Assembly: GCA_900155495.1 (NCBI GenBank)
Contig: FTLJ01000861.1
Span: 1-31,717 of the forward strand
From: Porogramme epimiltina
Taxonomy: Eukaryota; Basidiomycota; Agaricomycetes; Polyporales; Polyporaceae
Direction: 5' to 3'
DNA length: 31,717 nt
Program-made: the position numbers and the translations under genes
In this document: positions 30,367 through 31,717 of the stretch, in pieces
Numbering within the stretch: the stretch's first letter is position 1
Layout of the letters: every line of letters begins with the position of its first letter
Notes under the pieces: model-generated
The model's database searches: none
Told to the model about the DNA's origin: nothing
What the model saw: only the letters and a program-made list of their open reading frames with translations

Positions 30367-31717
30367 CTATGACGAGTAGGTCATGTACCCGCCCATGAAG
30401 TGCACGCCCTCGGACTCGGGCACGCACATGTGCCCCAGTTCGATCGCGCCGGTCGGGTACCCGCCGCCGCCACCGCCACCACCGCCGCCCGCGCCCATCC
30501 CGTCCGCGGCGATGAGGTGGCCCTCGGCGGGCGGCGGGTAGACGTAGTCCTCGTACACGGTCGGCACGCTGGGGAAGTGCGTCATCTGGCCCTTGGCGTA
30601 CTCCTGGGCGTGCGGGTGCTCCTGCGCGTACTGGCCGTGGTAGGCGTCTGCGGCCTCGTCCGCATCGGCGTACGCGGGGTACAACAGCTGCTGCGGGGGC
30701 GAGGGCTCCTCCTTTGGCGCGATTTGCACGGGCGCGTAGGTCGGCTGGGGTGGCACGGGCTCGGGCGCGCCTTGGAGCGCGTACGCGAGCTCGCTGGACG
30801 TGTTCGCGCGCGCGTGCGGTTGACCCACGCGCGCCCCGTTGGTGTGCTGGCCGTTGGAAGGGTGCGACTGCGGGTGGCCGGGCGCACTCCCCGCGGATAT
30901 CGTGGAGGCTGACGAAGGTGATGGGTAGCCTTCCCCATCTGTTGGGGATGGGAGCTGCTGCGGGGATTGGCCGTTGACGGTCTCCGACGAGTGCATTTGT
31001 GCGTGGTGAGGCGGGTAGGGAAGCGGGGAGAGGTGCGAGGACGAGGAGGCGTGGCGGAGGTAGTGCTGTTCGTGGCCAGCGAGCGGGGAGGGCGTTGCCC
31101 GGCTGTCCACTCCGAGGTCGTTGAACATCTCGGCGACGTGCCCAGTAGACACGCTGCACACACGGGCGAAGGAAAGGGATCCGCCGTCAGTTCCGTTCAC
31201 GGCAGACTCGACCCCGACCAGAGCAACCAAAAGGACACAGGACTCACCAGCTCTGCCTCCGGCTCGCGCAGATCTTGCTCGGGTCCTCGATATCGACGTG
31301 TCCTCCATCCGACGTGAGCGCGCTCGTCCAGCTCACCTCGCTGCCTGCACCGATGCTCGCAATGCTCCCGAAGCGCGACAGCTGCCCAGGCACGCTGCTC
31401 TCCTCCGTGTCCGCGTCCGACACGCCTCCTTCGCTCCGGCGCCGCTCCTGCAATGGTGGGGACGCGCCGTGCGGGGGCGTCCCCGACACCGAACCGTTCG
31501 TGCTCGACGGTGGTGGCATCGGGCTCCCAAACGAAAAGCTTGCATCCGGGAGGGGGCCGGGGACGGGCGGCGGGACCATCCGCTGCGAGTACACGTACGA
31601 GTGCGTGTCGTGCGGGCTGATCGCCATGTCCATGCCGTTGTTGTCGAGCGGGCTGATGGGGTGGTGGTGCGGGTGGTGCTGATGCAGGAGGTGTTGCGGC
31701 TGCTGGAAGTGCGGGGG
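30367..31717 (-). CDS. C-terminal part of a low-complexity, regulator-like protein, 5' end outside the window
   Basis: Two exons are visible. One runs from the right edge to 31248, and a terminal exon covers 31153-30367; they join in phase at AGCTG|GTGAGT and GTGCAG|C. The visible part is about 418 aa. It is rich in His, Gln, Pro and Ser (HPHHHPISPLDNNGMDMAIS, SPHDTHSYVYSQRM). A better ordered piece follows (SIASIGAGSEVSWTSALTSD, GHVDIEDPSKICASRRQS, VAEMFNDLGVDS). After that come Pro/Ser/Tyr-rich stretches, a Gly run and the ending ESEGVHFMGGYMTYSS. Such a composition is common in activation regions of fungal transcription factors, and DNA-binding domains would lie upstream. I do not recognise the protein; a Ste12-like or other zinc-finger factor is possible but unproven. 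The stop is TAG at 30369-30367. Confidence 0.72.

Overview
The window is nuclear DNA from a filamentous basidiomycete, most likely an agaricomycete of the polypore type. The reasons are compact genes with many 45-60 nt GT-AG introns, pyrimidine-rich leaders just before several start codons, intergenic gaps of a few hundred bp, high GC, and fungal-type orthologues of core eukaryotic proteins. I saw no operon, mobile element, CRISPR array, tRNA or rRNA. Gene models were built by hand: open frames were joined at GT/AG sites only where the phase and the expected protein family agreed. Codon phase was checked at every junction for eight of the eleven genes. For YSH1 one donor is ambiguous, for the right-edge gene only its single visible junction was checked, and for CTF4 the inner junctions were not checked.

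Layout, left to right: (1) an alpha/beta-hydrolase of the homoserine O-acetyltransferase (MetX-like) family, minus, cut by the left edge; (2) a nucleolar FKBP-type prolyl isomerase (FPR3/FPR4 type), minus, divergent from (3) ARPC4, the 20-kDa subunit of the Arp2/3 complex, plus; (4) a FIT/Scs3-family ER lipid protein, plus, convergent with (5) HEM2, porphobilinogen synthase, minus; (6) a Ser/Thr kinase with a DLG instead of a DFG motif, minus; (7) CTF4/MCL1 (WDHD1), the replisome hub, minus; (8) a small basic two-exon protein, minus, divergent from (9) YSH1, the CPSF73 pre-mRNA 3'-end endonuclease, plus; (10) a DUF2264 protein, minus; (11) a RING plus TRAF-type zinc-finger protein with a coiled coil, plus; (12) a very GC-rich 3.9-kb gap without a supportable gene; (13) the 3' part of a low-complexity, regulator-like protein, minus, cut by the right edge.

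The genes do not form an obvious pathway or cluster. They are unrelated housekeeping functions (actin nucleation, heme synthesis, lipid droplets, replication, mRNA 3' processing, nucleolar folding), arranged as tandem, divergent and convergent neighbours. I did not find a convincing undescribed multi-gene system. The points that deserve a second look are gene-structure oddities: microexons of 21 and 17 nt, an ATG-only first coding exon, two stop-free introns of length 3n, the DLG kinase with an unassigned coding-like block upstream, a PCNA-box-like peptide in CTF4, an unnamed small protein paired with YSH1, and the long GC-rich, strand-skewed gap near the right end.
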